A DNA stretch of 64,000 nucleotides from Brevibacillus centrosporus (lineage in GTDB: Bacteria; Bacillota; Bacilli; Brevibacillales; Brevibacillaceae). The stretch's first letter is position 1, and each line of letters begins with the position of its first letter. The notes below the pieces were generated by a model. It had not been told where the DNA came from, made no database searches, and saw only the letters and a list, made by a program, of their open reading frames with translations. The stretch lies in contig NZ_RHHP01000008.1 in NCBI RefSeq assembly GCF_003710815.1, positions 1 to 64,000 on the forward strand, given 5' to 3'. The position numbers and the translations under genes were made by a program. Shown here piece by piece: positions 17,410 to 27,581 of the stretch.

Positions 17410-20400
17410 CTACTGCATAGCATAGGAAAATTTATACTGGGTTGCCGTTTTTGACTCTTCAAATTCCTCAATACTATGTGGTCCGTCAATATGCTCGTTT
17501 TCCAAATTAACTAAATATATCTCATATGATTCTGCGTGTTTATGTGCAAAATCGTACTCAGCAGATGACATATAAAAGTTATTAACAGCAGCTTTGACTT
17601 CAACATAGACAATCTTTCCATCTCTTTGATATTCCATATCATATATAGACGATTGATTTCTCTCCGCTGGAATATCCGAGTTTTCCGATGTCCATCTTAA
17701 TGTATCGTATATACCTTTTAATTTGTTACGCACTAACTTTTCAGCATCTTTACCATTTTTGCCCTTTGAAGCTTCACTTCTTTCTATCGAGGATCTTGTT
17801 TGAGGTTGAGTAAGTTGATTCGTTTTTCCTTTAGGTTTGTTTGGATATACAACGCCTTTCGACAGAGTTGGCTCACTATCTACAGTAGTTGTTATCAATG
17901 TAGATACTGAATTGTACGTATTATTAACTAGATTTTCTTCAAATTGTTTTTTGACGTAGTTCACATACTCATCATTCAAGAAGTAAACTAATGATTTTAA
18001 CTCTAAATGTTCATCAATAAAGTCATTAAAATTTGAATCATGAATCTTACTACTCAATAGACCAAAGTTTTTATTATACACTTCATCTACATCTATTGCG
18101 GCATTAATCATTGTAATCGCAGGGAATTTACTCGCCATATATTGGTGTACATCAAAGTCAACAGAATTTAATATATTATCCTTTTGTGGAATAAAGTTTT
18201 TAAATTTGTTAATATCCTTCACGAAATTTTTCTGTTCGCTTTGACTATACTCAGTGTATTTTCCAAATAAGTTTGCTTTATAGTTATGTAAATTATTACG
18301 GATAAATGATCCTATCGTTTTTGTCCAATAATCTCTTATATCAATATCGTATTCAAAACCTCTTTCTTTTAACGTGTCAATATCTAGATCATGCTTCTTT
18401 AACAGGACAATAAATCGCTCATAATTATTGATATTATTGAACTGATTGTAATCAATATTGGCTAGTTCTTCTGAGTCGTAATTCAATTTAAGCACTTCGG
18501 CAAAATTTGTGCGTATTGGATTCTTTGATATTTGATTTATTACATCAACGGAACCAAAGTGCTTTTCAACTAAGAATTTTCTACCTTCGCTATCTCGATA
18601 CAACTCCCCTAATTGATTAGGAATTTCATTACTTGTCGTGTTTGCAATTTGAGCAAATAGTTCCTCTATACATTTTGAAATTTGTCGCTGATCCATCTCT
18701 TGAGAAGAGTCCAAATAAATCAACCAGTTTTTCATGCCCTTAATGAGTAAATAATTAGTTGATACGGAATGTTTTGTTCCGTTATCCGCTAGCATAACGT
18801 GGGAAACTAAACTCACTCGAATATTATCGATTCGCGTTTTAATATTCGCATTTTTTTCGCCCCACGCTCTAGCGTAAACAATAAAATCAATAAAATTACG
18901 TTGAAATAGAGCATCTTCATCATGAGTTTTAATGCTTTCTTGAACGACGTGATAACGCTCCTTAAACTCATTAACCCCAAAGACGCTATTGAATATTTTA
19001 AAACTTCCGTTTCTCAAAGGAGTTCTCATAATGTTATAATTCCCGACGTTAACTTGGATACTACTGCTAAAATACGATTCCTTTGCTAAATGATAACTTT
19101 TCCCATCGTGGTTTTGTGTAAACACCATTCCTTGATTGACAAACTTCTGATATTGCATTGAATCTTCAAAAGGATCCTCATCTAACTCCGCAATTTCACG
19201 GTAAATTTTTTCAGATATTTGTCCACTATGATCTACTTGTGGCAACTTTAGTAACACGCTGTAGAAGTCATTTGATTGCAGTTCTGTTATTTTTTCTTTC
19301 ACACCAATTTTAACCAAGAATTCTCTCAATTCTTTTTGTTTTATTCCCAACTCATCAGCAAGCTCTTTGATATGTTGGTTCGTGATGGTTGATGACACAC
19401 TTGAAATATCTAAACCTGAATAAGCAAATACACATTGATTTGGAGCAAATTTCTCACCATCAATTTCAAACCACTTAGTATTCTCAAAAATGAATTTGAT
19501 ATAGCTTTGCATATAATCCGAATAACTTTGAGATCTATCCGCTTGTATTCTTGCTGTAAAATAAAATAAAACAGTCCCCGCATGCTTTAGATTTAGTTCG
19601 TCTCGTAATTTAGCGTCTGATTTTATCCAATACATAATATCTCTTATAGACATTTTCTCCAATATTTCTTTTAGATTGTCTACGGTGTTGAATTCAACAT
19701 TGACGAGTCTCGGAGATCTTTCATCTACATCATTTCCCGGGAGCTTTTCAGATAAGTATTTTTCAGTAAAATTTCTTTTGAATTTATTGTCACTGATACT
19801 TTTTGTGCTTATTTCAGGAAAATTAAGCACACCAAGTTTTTCTACAAATAATTTCAAATCAACTTTGCTATCCTCATCGATTCCGATTTCACTAACTTTC
19901 ACAAATGCTTTATATTTGTCGTCATTAAATAATTTATCACCAATTGCATTGCCGTAATGTTTATCGAAAAATAAATGATTTGAACGTTCAACTGTTTCTT
20001 GTTGACTAGGTAAATTGAATCTAATATCTTCAGGAGGTTGCCAATCCGTGTTTGAGGAATAATTATCCCACAACCATTTAGTAAACTTTTTAGCCTTCTC
20101 ATAATCATCAACTGAACTATTCACTGGAGATAAAATAGTCGATGAATCCGCATCTCTAAATTTTAACTGTGGCATCAAACTATTCCAAACGTTTCCTGAG
20201 TTTCGCGCAATTACCCTCTCAAGAATATTTTCATCTGCTAAGTCCTTTTTGATCTTTTCGATTTCCTGTAATTGTCTTTTTAACTCTTCTTCAAATTCTA
20301 TATCCAGTTGACTAATACTAGCCCACTCAGGAATATCGAGCTTTCTACCACGCACAAAGTACACTGTGTCATTTGCTTTTACAAAACTTTCTTGTGTACT

Positions 20401-21867
20401 CTTTAATAAATCTGGCAACAACTTAGAATCCTTATATTCTTGCCCCCACCAGATAAATGTTTCAACCTTTTCTGGTGTATCCCAACTTCTTGCAGCCTGA
20501 TTAATTCTTTGGCACAATTCTTCATCACTAAATTCCAATTCAACATCATTTTTCTCAGCAAGGACTTTTAATAAATCATCATTATCTGTCGTAGGCATAT
20601 ATTCTAATAATTTCCCAAATTCATCACCAATAAAACAATTAGGAAAAGCTGAAGTGATCAATTTTGGGTTATCAGCTATTGAAACAAAATCTCCATTTAC
20701 TGTTGGAATAACTTTACAATCCTTCAGTAGTTCCAAGTAATAATTGAATAAATCAAAGCCATTTTCATTCCATAATTTGCTTTTCTTATCAGTAGGTGTC
20801 AAAGTCTTGATGGGCAATATTCTATCATTTTGAAATATAAGTTCCTTCTCACTTATTGTTTTAATAAACGTTAATAAATGCTCAAATACCGCCTTGTTAA
20901 TATTATTCAAGGGAACGTCATCCCTACTTGTATTTAAATCAAAAGTAGCGTGCATCAAACAATTCAATTGTGTGGAAAAGTTTCTAATTGGGAAAAAGCA
21001 ATACAATGAATCATTAGAATAGTCAACTTCTTCGTTTAAAGAAATTGCAACCGAAGACCTGATTTTTCTTTTCTCATTTTTTCCTACATCAAAATATGGC
21101 TCATCTGGATTTTGATAAAACAGGTAATTTTCAACGCTCTCTCCTCTATGTATTTCTATTTTTCCATTTTCTTTATTTACCTTTTCCACGACTTTATCAA
21201 ACTCGTCTGTTCTTATAGTTATCTTTGTAATATTCGGAAGGAAAATCAAGGCTTTATAATCAAACCTTTTAATCTGATTCAATATATTCTGCTGATCACT
21301 TTGAAAGGATTCATCGGTTATGATTCTTATGACAGTGTCATAACTTGTTTCAATACTTTCTGCTTCAAATGGGCAATGGAGAACTGGGATAGAAAGGTTT
21401 GGAACGTTACGTTGCTGTTCTTTGACAATTTCGGATTCTACAAGTAATTTGCTAAATTCTTTATCAGCAAACTCTTGAGAAAAGCCAACATGGAATTCTC
21501 CAGAGTGAATTTCGATTTGCTTCCCCCAGTTTAATAATGATCGAAAACCTGTTCCCTTATTTCCGATAAAATCATCAGATTTATTGCTAGCAGAACCATG
21601 ACACAATCGTTCGATAGTTTCTTGTGTAAATACTGTCCCATTATTAGCTACTGTGAAAACATTATTTTTGTATTCGAGTAGGACATCAACTTCACTCAAT
21701 GTTGCATTGACTGCTGCATCATCTACGTTCTGCAATAACTCAAGCAACTCTCTACCATGATAGTCCGTTTTTCTTTGCTCATCTTCTTTGAAATCTGATT
21801 CTAGTCTATATTTTGACGTTTTGTATTCATCGAAATATCGGTTTCTTATTTCCTCAACCAAAGTCAT
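17410..21867 (-). CDS. GHKL (HSP90/sacsin-like) ATPase fused to a DUF3883-like nuclease
   Basis: A 1485-residue protein. The N-terminal 250 residues are a GHKL ATPase: N-box ELLELLQNVDDA (residues 40-51), a degenerate G1 box ANNGTVF (74-80), and the G2 box GNKGTGFRSLL (102-112), with the sacsin/HSP90-like arrangement. A long middle of about 1000 residues has no motif I recognise. The last 110 residues read GKDAEKLVRNKL, then YDMEY and IVYVEVKAA, a PD-(D/E)xK core as in DUF3883 domains. GHKL-nuclease proteins are recurrent in defense islands and are probably ATP-gated DNA effectors, but I cannot match this one to a named system. The ATG at 21867 follows GGAGGG. It is a single gene, clearly AT-rich. 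Confidence 0.75.
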   Translation of the reverse strand: MTLVEEIRNRYFDEYKTSKYRLESDFKEDEQRKTDYHGRELLELLQNVDDAAVNATLSEVDVLLEYKNNVFTVANNGTVFTQETIERLCHGSASNKSDDFIGNKGTGFRSLLNWGKQIEIHSGEFHVGFSQEFADKEFSKLLVESEIVKEQQRNVPNLSIPVLHCPFEAESIETSYDTVIRIITDESFQSDQQNILNQIKRFDYKALIFLPNITKITIRTDEFDKVVEKVNKENGKIEIHRGESVENYLFYQNPDEPYFDVGKNEKRKIRSSVAISLNEEVDYSNDSLYCFFPIRNFSTQLNCLMHATFDLNTSRDDVPLNNINKAVFEHLLTFIKTISEKELIFQNDRILPIKTLTPTDKKSKLWNENGFDLFNYYLELLKDCKVIPTVNGDFVSIADNPKLITSAFPNCFIGDEFGKLLEYMPTTDNDDLLKVLAEKNDVELEFSDEELCQRINQAARSWDTPEKVETFIWWGQEYKDSKLLPDLLKSTQESFVKANDTVYFVRGRKLDIPEWASISQLDIEFEEELKRQLQEIEKIKKDLADENILERVIARNSGNVWNSLMPQLKFRDADSSTILSPVNSSVDDYEKAKKFTKWLWDNYSSNTDWQPPEDIRFNLPSQQETVERSNHLFFDKHYGNAIGDKLFNDDKYKAFVKVSEIGIDEDSKVDLKLFVEKLGVLNFPEISTKSISDNKFKRNFTEKYLSEKLPGNDVDERSPRLVNVEFNTVDNLKEILEKMSIRDIMYWIKSDAKLRDELNLKHAGTVLFYFTARIQADRSQSYSDYMQSYIKFIFENTKWFEIDGEKFAPNQCVFAYSGLDISSVSSTITNQHIKELADELGIKQKELREFLVKIGVKEKITELQSNDFYSVLLKLPQVDHSGQISEKIYREIAELDEDPFEDSMQYQKFVNQGMVFTQNHDGKSYHLAKESYFSSSIQVNVGNYNIMRTPLRNGSFKIFNSVFGVNEFKERYHVVQESIKTHDEDALFQRNFIDFIVYARAWGEKNANIKTRIDNIRVSLVSHVMLADNGTKHSVSTNYLLIKGMKNWLIYLDSSQEMDQRQISKCIEELFAQIANTTSNEIPNQLGELYRDSEGRKFLVEKHFGSVDVINQISKNPIRTNFAEVLKLNYDSEELANIDYNQFNNINNYERFIVLLKKHDLDIDTLKERGFEYDIDIRDYWTKTIGSFIRNNLHNYKANLFGKYTEYSQSEQKNFVKDINKFKNFIPQKDNILNSVDFDVHQYMASKFPAITMINAAIDVDEVYNKNFGLLSSKIHDSNFNDFIDEHLELKSLVYFLNDEYVNYVKKQFEENLVNNTYNSVSTLITTTVDSEPTLSKGVVYPNKPKGKTNQLTQPQTRSSIERSEASKGKNGKDAEKLVRNKLKGIYDTLRWTSENSDIPAERNQSSIYDMEYQRDGKIVYVEVKAAVNNFYMSSAEYDFAHKHAESYEIYLVNLENEHIDGPHSIEEFEESKTATQYKFSYAMQ

Positions 21868-22073
21868 CCAAATATGCCCTCCAGAACAAATATTATGACT
21901 CTCTATGCTTTGATGGCTTGCCGAAGGGTCGCCAGCAACTTTTTTTCATTGGCAAAGTAAACTCTTCGAAAGAATTAGTCTGCTTCCTCACGTATTTCTG
22001 CTTATCGTTCTGCCAATTCCATGAATTCCGGAAGGTTATGAAGAATATCATATGTCTACCCGGTTAAAGTTGC

Positions 22074-22173
22074 CACGTACTTTTCTCACGTAAATAACCA
22101 CGGTCACTTATAAACTCCTGATAATCCCAACCACCTTGCGTTGAATTTGCTTCTTTTACTTTAACCCGAATCG
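22074..22173 (-). pseudogene. Possible decayed coding remnant in the spacer
   Basis: Within the 637-base spacer 21868-22505 a 33-codon open stretch on the minus strand reads like real protein (VKEANSTQGGWDYQEF, then DRGYLREKSTW and a TAA) but has no start codon. A second weak stretch of about 30 codons lies near 22300-22390, interrupted by a stop. I do not recognise either. They may be what is left of a gene lost between the dynamin-like operon and the GHKL-nuclease gene. Confidence 0.25.
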
Positions 22174-22189
22174 TCTATTCCGCTTCATT

Positions 22190-22237
22190 AACGTGCCCGT
22201 CTGGAATAAATATTCCTCCTGAGCAGGCACGTTTTTT
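22190..22237 (+). terminator. Terminator-like hairpin in the spacer
   Basis: AACGTGCC and GGCACGTT form an 8-bp stem with a 28-base loop followed by TTTTTTC on the plus strand. There is no plus-strand gene before it, so it is either a relic or an element with another role. Confidence 0.4.
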
Positions 22238-22505
22238 CGCCAAACAAAAAATAATTCATCAAGCTACTCGTTAATGGACATCGCCATAAGCATCAATCCC
22301 TCTTCAACCGTAATTGCCCGAATCAACAATTTTAAGAGTGATTCTTCTACACAGCTTTACATCTTCAACGTACTTCAAGGCATTGTAAGTCCAAATGGAA
22401 TATTAAAATGCCCCTTGAAAAATTAAAGAACACCTTTTTTTTGTAAAGCAAAGACTTCAACTAGAGACTTTCTGTTATCCATTCAACATCGTGAAAAACC
22501 TGAAA

Positions 22506-22817
22506 TCAATACCTTGCCAATCTCATCTTTTCCATCACGAGCTCTTGACGCTTGCTCGCAAACTTTCCAATGATCTCATCTTCAATCAAATTTTGCTGGC
22601 TCACTGTCAACTTCATAAGCTTGCTCTTGAAGATCACTTTTCGGATCACTCTATCGATTTCTTTAATCTGCCTAGTAATTTCTGAAATTTTCTCGCGAGC
22701 ACCCTGCGTTCGTTTACGCTGAAGCTCTTGAAACGCCTTCTCCCGTATTTCTCTGCACTGTTCCAGAGAGTCTAATCTAATAGTTTCCAGTAGCCCATCA
22801 ATAACCTCGTCAAACAT
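22506..22817 (-). CDS. Small helical protein, last gene of the dynamin-like operon
   Basis: A 103-residue, highly charged helical protein with heptad-like spacing from about residue 15 to 95 and many Arg, Lys and Glu. No signal peptide or membrane span is seen and I do not recognise a family. It starts 3 bases after the stop of the preceding gene, with a weak AAGGT ribosome binding site, so it should be translated together with it. As the final gene of six, with three dynamin-like GTPases upstream, it is probably an assembly partner or regulator of the GTPase complex; that is inferred only from position. Confidence 0.65.
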   Translation of the reverse strand: MFDEVIDGLLETIRLDSLEQCREIREKAFQELQRKRTQGAREKISEITRQIKEIDRVIRKVIFKSKLMKLTVSQQNLIEDEIIGKFASKRQELVMEKMRLARY

Positions 22818-22820
22818 AGG

Positions 22821-23237
22821 CTATACCTTAGAGATGAGGGTAGTCATCCAAATATGTAAGTTAGCAGCGTACGTTTCCTTTGCACCCTCTGGCACATTCG
22901 CATTCGTCAAAATATCGTTCGCCTTGTCCATGACTTGCAAGATCAAATTGCCTCGCTCGCTTATGGAGAGTCGATCCTCCTGCGCTTTCTTGACATAAGC
23001 ATCTGCCTCTAATAGCATTTTATAGCCTTCCGCTTCCAAATACTTAACTGAATTATTCGTATCTGCGTGTGTCTTGGCTATATACTCAATCGTGGAAATT
23101 ACATCGGGTATTTTCCGAACGAGATTTTGTATAGCTTCTTGCTTAAGCGCATTCATATCCCAATCAGTCTGTATACTTTGTCCCGGCATGATGACATCAA
23201 CCTTTAAATCACTCGGCTTCAAGTTTCTATCTGTCAT
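22821..23237 (-). CDS. Hypothetical protein of the dynamin-like operon
   Basis: A 138-residue protein beginning MTDRNLKPSDLKVDVIMPGQ, with a short Pro-containing leader and then four or five amphipathic helices. No family is recognised. The ATG at 23237 is chosen because AAGGAG lies 9 bases upstream; a GTG at 23255 in frame has no such site. It overlaps the end of the third GTPase gene by 11 bases and is followed within 3 bases by the 103-residue gene. Tight coupling to the GTPase suggests that it binds that protein. Nothing hints at an enzyme. Confidence 0.65.
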   Translation of the reverse strand: MTDRNLKPSDLKVDVIMPGQSIQTDWDMNALKQEAIQNLVRKIPDVISTIEYIAKTHADTNNSVKYLEAEGYKMLLEADAYVKKAQEDRLSISERGNLILQVMDKANDILTNANVPEGAKETYAANLHIWMTTLISKV

Positions 23238-25071
23238 GGATGATGACTCCTTCACTCAAAATATCACGGAGATGTTCTCGCTCTTGTTGAATCGTTTTGA
23301 TTAATTCCTCAAAACCTTCAAGCTGTTCTTGATCCTTCTCAAGATGTGCACTTAGCATCTCTTCATGCTCCATACACGTTATATCAAAATGCTCATTCAC
23401 AAGAACCAGCGTTTCGTCTAAAGATAAATCAAGTTCTTCAACAATTTTTGGATTAAGCTCCTTCGTCCAATTTTTCAGAGACTTATCAATGGTAGCTTTC
23501 AGTTTTCCTTGCCATGTGGCGACCCCCCATAAATAAAAGCCAAGCTCTATGAGAACTGCAATCACATTGCCAATTGCCTTGGTACTGGTAGCCCCTAGCT
23601 TTGCTAAGATATGAGCCAATTTATTATGAGTTGCTCGTGAGAATGTTTTATTAAATACGTTACCTATTCGCTTTAATGCCATCTTACCAAAATTAGCAAC
23701 CCCGGCCCCCGCTCCACCTCTGCCTCCAAATCGCTGAAAAAATTGAAAAGCTACATTTTTAAGGCCTTCGTTTAATATTCCCTTCAGAGCATTAGTCCTC
23801 AGCTTCTCAAACTTATCCATTATGAAATTTACTTCTTTGATATAGTTACCGATGGCTGTATTCGCAAGCTCCTCGATCTCATCGTTCAATTCTTCTAAAC
23901 GATAAATCAGTAGCTCCCCTGTACGCTTGCAGGCAAGGTTGGCTTCTTTTGGAAGCACATGTGATTGGATAAAAGCATTGCAATCCGCTGCTTGGGTCCA
24001 TCGATTAGATGTGGTAATATGCCCATCACATGCTTTAGAGATCTTACTTTGCTCTTGACTAACATGTACTTGCAGTTCTTCAATCATTTCATTCCTGCGG
24101 CGTATTACGAGATCCTGTATTTTCTTTTGGTTATCCCGTAACTGTGCAATTTCTACACGTAACCTTTCCCTTTGCTCCGAATCAAGCTCCGCCATTTGCC
24201 ATTTTGTCACTGTAGCGCTTTCCAGATTTTCATAGATCGATTGCAGAACCAGCTTTGCTCGTTCAAGCCATGCTTTTGTTCGTTCCTGTCTAACCATCTC
24301 CTGGCCTAACCATCGCCATACATGCTCTGCTTGGGGAACCGGTGCCCCCGCTTGCTCAGCTACAAGAAACAGCTGAACTTCACTCCCAATGAGAGTCTGT
24401 ACATGTTTACGAATCTCAGCAACACGACGGTCTGATTCATCCGCTTCGTTAGGAACGCGATTGATGACAAGTAACAAGGGGGGAAGATCGTTCTCAAACA
24501 CTTGGTATAATAGTTCTAAAAATTGTTTATCCGCTTCTACGATCCCACTTCGGTACATCACGCAAAAAACGAGATAATCCGCTTCGGGGATAAAGTTATT
24601 CAGTATCTCCGTATGCTGTTCATAGATAGAATCATAACCAGGCGTATCCAAAATATGGGCCTCTACATCTATGCGCGTAGAAGTCTTAAGTTGTAACCTC
24701 CGCAGCGTAGGCAAAGGTTGGACGAATTGTTGGTCAAATTGATCTTTAGATATGTCTTCCCTTTTCCCATCTCGATGTACAATGCCATACGACTCTACAT
24801 AATCCCTACCGCCAATTACCTCAGTAACAATAGGAGTCGTAGGAGCAGCAGATACTTTTAGCTTCTCCCTACCAATGAGACTATTAATTATGCTCGTTTT
24901 CCCAGAGCTTGTTCGTCCAACTAGTGTCATATAAAAAGAAGGCTGCTTTAGCTTTTCTAAAAGAGCAGCTGCCGATCCTTGCATCGTTGAAAAGCCAATT
25001 CTCCGAGCAAGCTCGTAAGCTTGCTCAGCCGAGTCTATTAGCAGGCTACGTTCATTTTCAAACGGTTTCAC
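23227..25071 (-). CDS. Dynamin-like GTPase (third of the operon)
   Basis: A large GTPase of about 614 residues. G1 is LVGRTSSGKTSIINSL, followed by APTTPIVTEVI as switch I, G3 DTPGYDSI, and G4 LLLVINRVPNEAD. A coiled-coil stalk follows, and a hydrophobic patch near residues 520-545 (NVIAVLIELGFYLWGVATW) is a likely membrane-inserting paddle. This plan is that of bacterial dynamin-like proteins, which bind and remodel membranes. The start is the GTG at 25071, in a GTGA overlap with the stop of the second GTPase, 10 bases after AAGGGAG; the longer ATG at 25113 is less likely. It belongs with the LeoA/LeoBC (Eleos) type of defense dynamins by general architecture only. Confidence 0.85.
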   Translation of the reverse strand: MKPFENERSLLIDSAEQAYELARRIGFSTMQGSAAALLEKLKQPSFYMTLVGRTSSGKTSIINSLIGREKLKVSAAPTTPIVTEVIGGRDYVESYGIVHRDGKREDISKDQFDQQFVQPLPTLRRLQLKTSTRIDVEAHILDTPGYDSIYEQHTEILNNFIPEADYLVFCVMYRSGIVEADKQFLELLYQVFENDLPPLLLVINRVPNEADESDRRVAEIRKHVQTLIGSEVQLFLVAEQAGAPVPQAEHVWRWLGQEMVRQERTKAWLERAKLVLQSIYENLESATVTKWQMAELDSEQRERLRVEIAQLRDNQKKIQDLVIRRRNEMIEELQVHVSQEQSKISKACDGHITTSNRWTQAADCNAFIQSHVLPKEANLACKRTGELLIYRLEELNDEIEELANTAIGNYIKEVNFIMDKFEKLRTNALKGILNEGLKNVAFQFFQRFGGRGGAGAGVANFGKMALKRIGNVFNKTFSRATHNKLAHILAKLGATSTKAIGNVIAVLIELGFYLWGVATWQGKLKATIDKSLKNWTKELNPKIVEELDLSLDETLVLVNEHFDITCMEHEEMLSAHLEKDQEQLEGFEELIKTIQQEREHLRDILSEGVIIHDR

Positions 25072-26897
25072 AAAGCGTGCTCTCCCTTCCACATCAGGCG
25101 CACATTTTCCCATTCTACTTTACTGTTTTTGATGATTTGTAAAAGTTCCTGTGTGTCTTCATAGAGCTGTTCACGGTAATCGAGACTTTTCTCTAAGATT
25201 ACCTGACGTTGGGTAAACTCACTTTCAATATGATTCAGTTCTTCCATAAGTAGTTTTTCAAGATCTTGGATAATTTGCTGTTCATAAAGACCTGTTTCCC
25301 TCTTCACCAGTTCTTGAAGCTGTTCGATCACCTCTATAACAATAGATTTTGCAGCTTTTCTTGCCCCGGCCCTCCGCTGTTTTTCTACTTCAGATTTAAT
25401 AGAAAAACCAAGTAGATTACCGATCACTCCAGCTACTACAATCGCTCCGCCGACCACCCAACCAACAGGATTCGATACAATGAGAGGAACTAAAGCTGGA
25501 GCAACTGCCATCAGTCCTAAGGAAAGTAGCGCTGGTACTGCACGCTCAAACTTAAAATTTTCTTGACAATCGGCATCAATGGCAATATTCGGGTTCGTTT
25601 CATGCACATGTTTGAGGATCGATTCAAAATCCACCAGTATCTTCTTAATTATTTCTCGAATCTGATATTGGAGCTCATTTACGATCAAAAGCTGGGCCTC
25701 TTGAAGTTGCTCTGTCACAACTGTCTCAAAATAATGGCCGTCGTATATACCGCTAGATATTTTTTCGTCAATATGTTTCACAGTACCTTCTTCTACTTCT
25801 TCAATGAAACGACTCATCTTTCTACGGGCTTCACGGAACAAAGTCTCTGCCTCTGCTTTTAACTCATCAAATTGACTTATAGTCTTTTCTTTTTCCTCAT
25901 GAAACTTTTGTATTTGATTCCCAAGCTCCAACTCGGCTGTCTCCCTATCTTTATCCAAGTCCTTCAAAATGGACTCATACATACGTTCACTTTCTAGTAT
26001 CTTCTGCCCGATCCATTCAATATTAACCTTCATGATCTCTTCGGACCACGTCTTCATACTCTCTTCTAGCCGATTTTCAACCAACCTAATACCAGACTTC
26101 TCACATAAACTCATATCCTTTGTGTAGGTCGCTTTCACTGCATCTTTTACTTGCACCGGTATAATCTGTTGCTCGTAGCGCACACCCAGCTCCAGAGAAA
26201 TTTTCTCCAGCGCATCCTGGTTGTGCTTCATGCCACTTTCCAGCTCACGCTCAGTCTCATTCTCCCACCAATTTTGCACAAAATAGGCGTTAGATATTTG
26301 TGGCCATACAGCTTTAAGAAACAACGACTCTATTCGAGTAATTGGGGGAATTGTGCGCAAAAGGAAAATAGCACCCGAGCAGGACATGATATACTTCATC
26401 GTGGTTTCTTGGTTTGCGGAGCTTAAACTAGCCACCCCGGGCAGGTCGACAAATACGACATCGGGTCGTAGAAGATGCGAATGAATATGTAGCTCAATAT
26501 GATGGACCCCTAACGCGTTGTCAGGGTTACATTCATGATTCACAAAACGGTTCAATGCTTCTCGCTCAACAGCAACGCTTTCTGTTCGTCCATCCTTATA
26601 ATGAACAATACCGCGATGGCTTCCATCTGCACTTTTGTGTATTTCAACCGGAATGCAAGTCGTTTCATCCGCTTCTACAGGTAAAATGTCGTCACCGACA
26701 ACAAGCGCATTCAGAAGAGAGCTCTTCCCCGCCCCCTGAATACCAAGTACCGCAATTACAAATTTCTGAGCGGTCACACTTTGCTTTCTGCTCGCAAGTG
26801 ATTGGTCAAAAGCGGATTTGACAGACTCCCCTGGAAGGATGTGGCGTATAGCATGAATAAGTCTCTCATCGTTTAGTAAGCGAATGATTGAGGGCAT
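25068..26897 (-). CDS. Dynamin-like GTPase (second of the operon)
   Basis: A 609-residue dynamin-like GTPase. G1 is VLGIQGAGKSSLLNALV, switch I DETTCIPVEI, G3 FVDLPGVASL, and the G4 position is degenerate, reading FVQNWWENE. Long coiled coils (about residues 290-380 and 520-600) flank a strongly hydrophobic hairpin at about 445-490 (LGLMAVAPALVPLIV, GWVVGGAIVVAGVIG), a membrane paddle or transmembrane hairpin. It starts 12 bases after the coiled-coil gene with a good AGGAGG and ends in a GTGA overlap with the third GTPase. The three GTPases differ strongly from each other, so they are not a recent duplication and probably form a hetero-assembly. Confidence 0.85.
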   Translation of the reverse strand: MPSIIRLLNDERLIHAIRHILPGESVKSAFDQSLASRKQSVTAQKFVIAVLGIQGAGKSSLLNALVVGDDILPVEADETTCIPVEIHKSADGSHRGIVHYKDGRTESVAVEREALNRFVNHECNPDNALGVHHIELHIHSHLLRPDVVFVDLPGVASLSSANQETTMKYIMSCSGAIFLLRTIPPITRIESLFLKAVWPQISNAYFVQNWWENETERELESGMKHNQDALEKISLELGVRYEQQIIPVQVKDAVKATYTKDMSLCEKSGIRLVENRLEESMKTWSEEIMKVNIEWIGQKILESERMYESILKDLDKDRETAELELGNQIQKFHEEKEKTISQFDELKAEAETLFREARRKMSRFIEEVEEGTVKHIDEKISSGIYDGHYFETVVTEQLQEAQLLIVNELQYQIREIIKKILVDFESILKHVHETNPNIAIDADCQENFKFERAVPALLSLGLMAVAPALVPLIVSNPVGWVVGGAIVVAGVIGNLLGFSIKSEVEKQRRAGARKAAKSIVIEVIEQLQELVKRETGLYEQQIIQDLEKLLMEELNHIESEFTQRQVILEKSLDYREQLYEDTQELLQIIKNSKVEWENVRLMWKGEHAL

Positions 26898-26909
26898 CTA
26901 AAAAGCCTC

Positions 26910-27551
26910 CTATGGACTTTGTTTTTTTCTTGCCTTTTCAAGAGCTTTCTGTTTTCCGAAAAAAAAGGATACATACCCAGGAACAGATTGTATAAGAGCC
27001 TGCTCTTCTAGGTAGGCTCTCCATTTCTCTTGCTGTTGTTCGATACGATTAGACATCCGGTCAAGACGTTCTTCTAATCCATTTTGAAGAGAGATCATCT
27101 GCTCGTCCATTCCTGAGAAGTGCCCCTGGACTGAGACAGCCGCTTCTTGCATTATCTGAAAGTGCGTTTGATGGCTATCTTTTATTGCTGTTTTTAAATC
27201 CTCCAGTTCGTTCAGCAGATGAGCCTGATCGTCCTCCGCTTTCAGTTTAAGCTGCTTGCTGGCCTGAAGATTCTCCTCAGCCTTTTGTAACGTCAAGGTT
27301 TTCAGTTGCTCAGTGGTTTCCTGAAGAAGCATTTTTATCTTCTCCATCTTTTTATCGATCGCTTGATCCGTGGTCTTCAAGGTATGAAGCAACGTTTCTT
27401 CCAGCTCATCGATTTTAAGTTGCTTCGCTAGCTTGGCCTGTTTTAATACATCTTCCATCCCGCCTTGAACAGCCTGCTGAAGCTCCCCTAAAATCCGTTC
27501 TGTTTCCTCATCTACATATAATGTGATCGTATCATCGCTTAGTTTGCTCAT
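26910..27551 (-). CDS. Coiled-coil partner protein of the dynamin-like operon
   Basis: A 213-residue protein that is almost entirely coiled coil from about residue 15 to 190, rich in Glu, Lys, Leu and Gln, ending in a basic tail after the hydrophobic turn PGYVSFFFGKQ. There is no signal peptide or membrane span. It lies between the first and second GTPase genes with 30- and 12-base gaps, with AAGGAAC before its ATG. A rod-shaped adaptor that tethers the GTPases or clips onto the membrane via its aromatic C-terminus is a fair guess. No family is recognised. Confidence 0.7.
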   Translation of the reverse strand: MSKLSDDTITLYVDEETERILGELQQAVQGGMEDVLKQAKLAKQLKIDELEETLLHTLKTTDQAIDKKMEKIKMLLQETTEQLKTLTLQKAEENLQASKQLKLKAEDDQAHLLNELEDLKTAIKDSHQTHFQIMQEAAVSVQGHFSGMDEQMISLQNGLEERLDRMSNRIEQQQEKWRAYLEEQALIQSVPGYVSFFFGKQKALEKARKKQSP

Positions 27552-27581
27552 CGTGTACAGTTCCTTTCTTTGTCCAAACTT

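Noticed and set aside
21813..22067. Plus-strand frame of 84 codons upstream of the GHKL-nuclease gene
   Set aside because: Overlaps the start of the GHKL gene, has poor composition and no start signal.
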